DNA of 14,964 nt from Bacillota bacterium (GTDB lineage Bacteria; Bacillota; UBA4882; UBA8346): the NCBI GenBank assembly GCA_023401925.1, contig JAEXDA010000027.1, positions 1 through 14,964 of the forward strand, in the 5' to 3' direction. The notes under the pieces were generated by a model, which saw nothing but the letters and a program-made list of their open reading frames with translations, ran no database searches and had not been told where the DNA came from. A program made the position numbers and the translations under genes. Position 1 is the stretch's first letter; every line of letters starts with the position of its first letter. This document shows positions 14,254 through 14,964 of this stretch, one piece after another.

Positions 14254-14697
14254 TGTTGCATATCTCGCTACTCAAGTTTAGTAAAACGTGCTCTAAATAA
14301 TTTAGTCGTTTTGGCTGCATTTTTTGAATTTCTTCGAATGAATTTGGTGACTTCAAATTCTATTTTAATTATTTTACCACAAATGGGACCTAAAAAATCG
14401 ATTTTAAATTGAAGTTATTGATGGTTCGTTGAATGCGATTGTAGTGATCCAAACCGAGCGGTAGGGAAGAAAATCTGGAATCATTATAGACTATTTTTAA
14501 CCAATATTTTTTGAATCCTTCGCTTTGAAGAAATTTCAGGACTCAAGAAAACAATATTAAAGAGCTTTCACCAAATCTGCCTGTTGCGCTTGATTATCGT
14601 TTGGATTAAAATAGACTAAAATTATTTAGAAACAGTTAAATTATTTTAAAGCTTTAGATTTTGTTTTTAATGGCTAGAACTTTCCTCCGCCATTGAT
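14254..14697. other. AT-rich non-coding region upstream of the MATE gene
   Basis: All six frames are closed by frequent stops and no RNA gene is recognized. The part next to 14254 should hold the MATE promoter. On the minus strand a TATAAT occurs near 14490-14485, but without a good -35 partner, so no promoter is assigned. Confidence 0.45.
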
Positions 14698-14731
14698 AAA
14701 TTAAGGCTCCCTTAGGGGGACTTTAATTTTT
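14698..14731. terminator. Orphan rho-independent terminator-like hairpin
   Basis: AAATTAAGGCTCCC (14698-14711) pairs with GGGGACTTTAATTT (14716-14729) with one C-A mismatch and two wobble pairs around a four-base TTAG loop. A short T-run (14727-14731) follows. The AAATT/TTTAATTT ends would also allow function on the minus strand. No intact gene ends just upstream on either strand, so it probably belongs to a lost or decayed gene. Confidence 0.5.
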
Positions 14732-14828
14732 GGTTTGAGATGAAATAACCAATATTACGTGAATTTTTGGCGCATTTCTAAAAACATCCTCAGTCAACGG
14801 GTTTCAGCCAATATTTTCTGGGGAGTAA

Positions 14829-14964
14829 GCAGCGTCCTTAAAGTCGGAGATGAAAACAATCGCTGTAGCCGGAGAAAACGATTTGGAGCTCCAGCAACCG
14901 GCAGAAAATGCGGTATTGCCGGATAAATCAAAGACGAAGATTGTGACACCGGAGGATGTGATTC
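14829..14964 (+). pseudogene. Orphan C-terminal tail of a chemoreceptor (fragment, runs off window)
   Basis: The frame following the stop at 14826-14828 reads AASLKSEMKTIAVAGEN, DLELQQPAENAVLPDKSK and TKIVTPEDVI. It aligns without gaps over 39 residues to the tail of the intact receptor at 2440-3852 (EMQRIAGAKRND, ILPDKLKTAIVSPEDDI), with 24 identities by my hand alignment. In the intact protein this tail lies beyond the signalling domain, eight residues from the end. Here no receptor body precedes it: stops close the frame upstream and the flank is non-coding. The ATG at 14850 has GGAG directly abutting it, which is too close to act as a ribosome site. It is therefore most likely a decayed or recombined receptor 3' end, though the window stops before its end is seen. 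Confidence 0.6.

Noticed and set aside
1..14964. CRISPR arrays, tRNA or rRNA genes, phage genes
   Set aside because: No regularly spaced repeats, tRNA T-loop/acceptor patterns, rRNA-like segments or phage-type proteins were seen on either strand.

Overview
The window reads as a piece of a Bacillota-like chromosome. It has low-to-moderate GC, strong purine-rich Shine-Dalgarno sites of the AAGGAGG type, and frequent GTG and TTG starts. The solute-binding protein has a signal-peptidase-I type leader and no lipobox cysteine, which is unusual for a single-membrane Gram-positive. A diderm Firmicute lineage is therefore possible, but this is a weak inference and no taxonomic marker is present.

Layout. 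(1) Positions 1-2290 hold the end of a zinc-type alcohol/polyol dehydrogenase, an enolase-superfamily sugar-acid dehydratase and a DHDPS/NAL-family aldolase. Together they form a likely non-phosphorylative route: sugar -> aldonate -> 2-keto-3-deoxy acid -> pyruvate + aldehyde. (2) Positions 2440-3852 encode a chemoreceptor with a shortened sensor region. (3) Positions 3853-4540 are a broken, AT-rich interval. It contains a frameshifted receptor N-terminus, an IS-end-like inverted-repeat element that cuts into it, and a perfect 51-bp palindrome directly before the next operon. (4) Positions 4541-8862 encode a sugar ABC importer (binding protein and two permeases, no ATPase) followed by a ROK-family regulator. 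(5) Positions 8996-12483 encode a secreted right-handed beta-helix protein and a sulfatase with no signal peptide. (6) Positions 12868-14253, on the minus strand, encode a MATE-family exporter. (7) Positions 14254-14964 are largely non-coding and end in an orphan fragment homologous to the C-terminal tail of the chemoreceptor at 2440-3852.

Working model (inference). The block looks like a small glycan-utilization locus. A secreted beta-helix enzyme would cut or bind a polysaccharide, the binding protein and permeases would import the oligosaccharide, and a cytoplasmic sulfatase would remove sulfate. The ROK protein would control expression, plausibly through the 51-bp palindrome. The dehydrogenase-dehydratase-aldolase set would take the released sugar to pyruvate. 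The substrate cannot be read from the sequence; a sulfated glycan is suggested only by the sulfatase. Decayed receptor sequence lies on both sides of the transport/sulfatase block, which suggests that the block was inserted or rearranged next to receptor genes.
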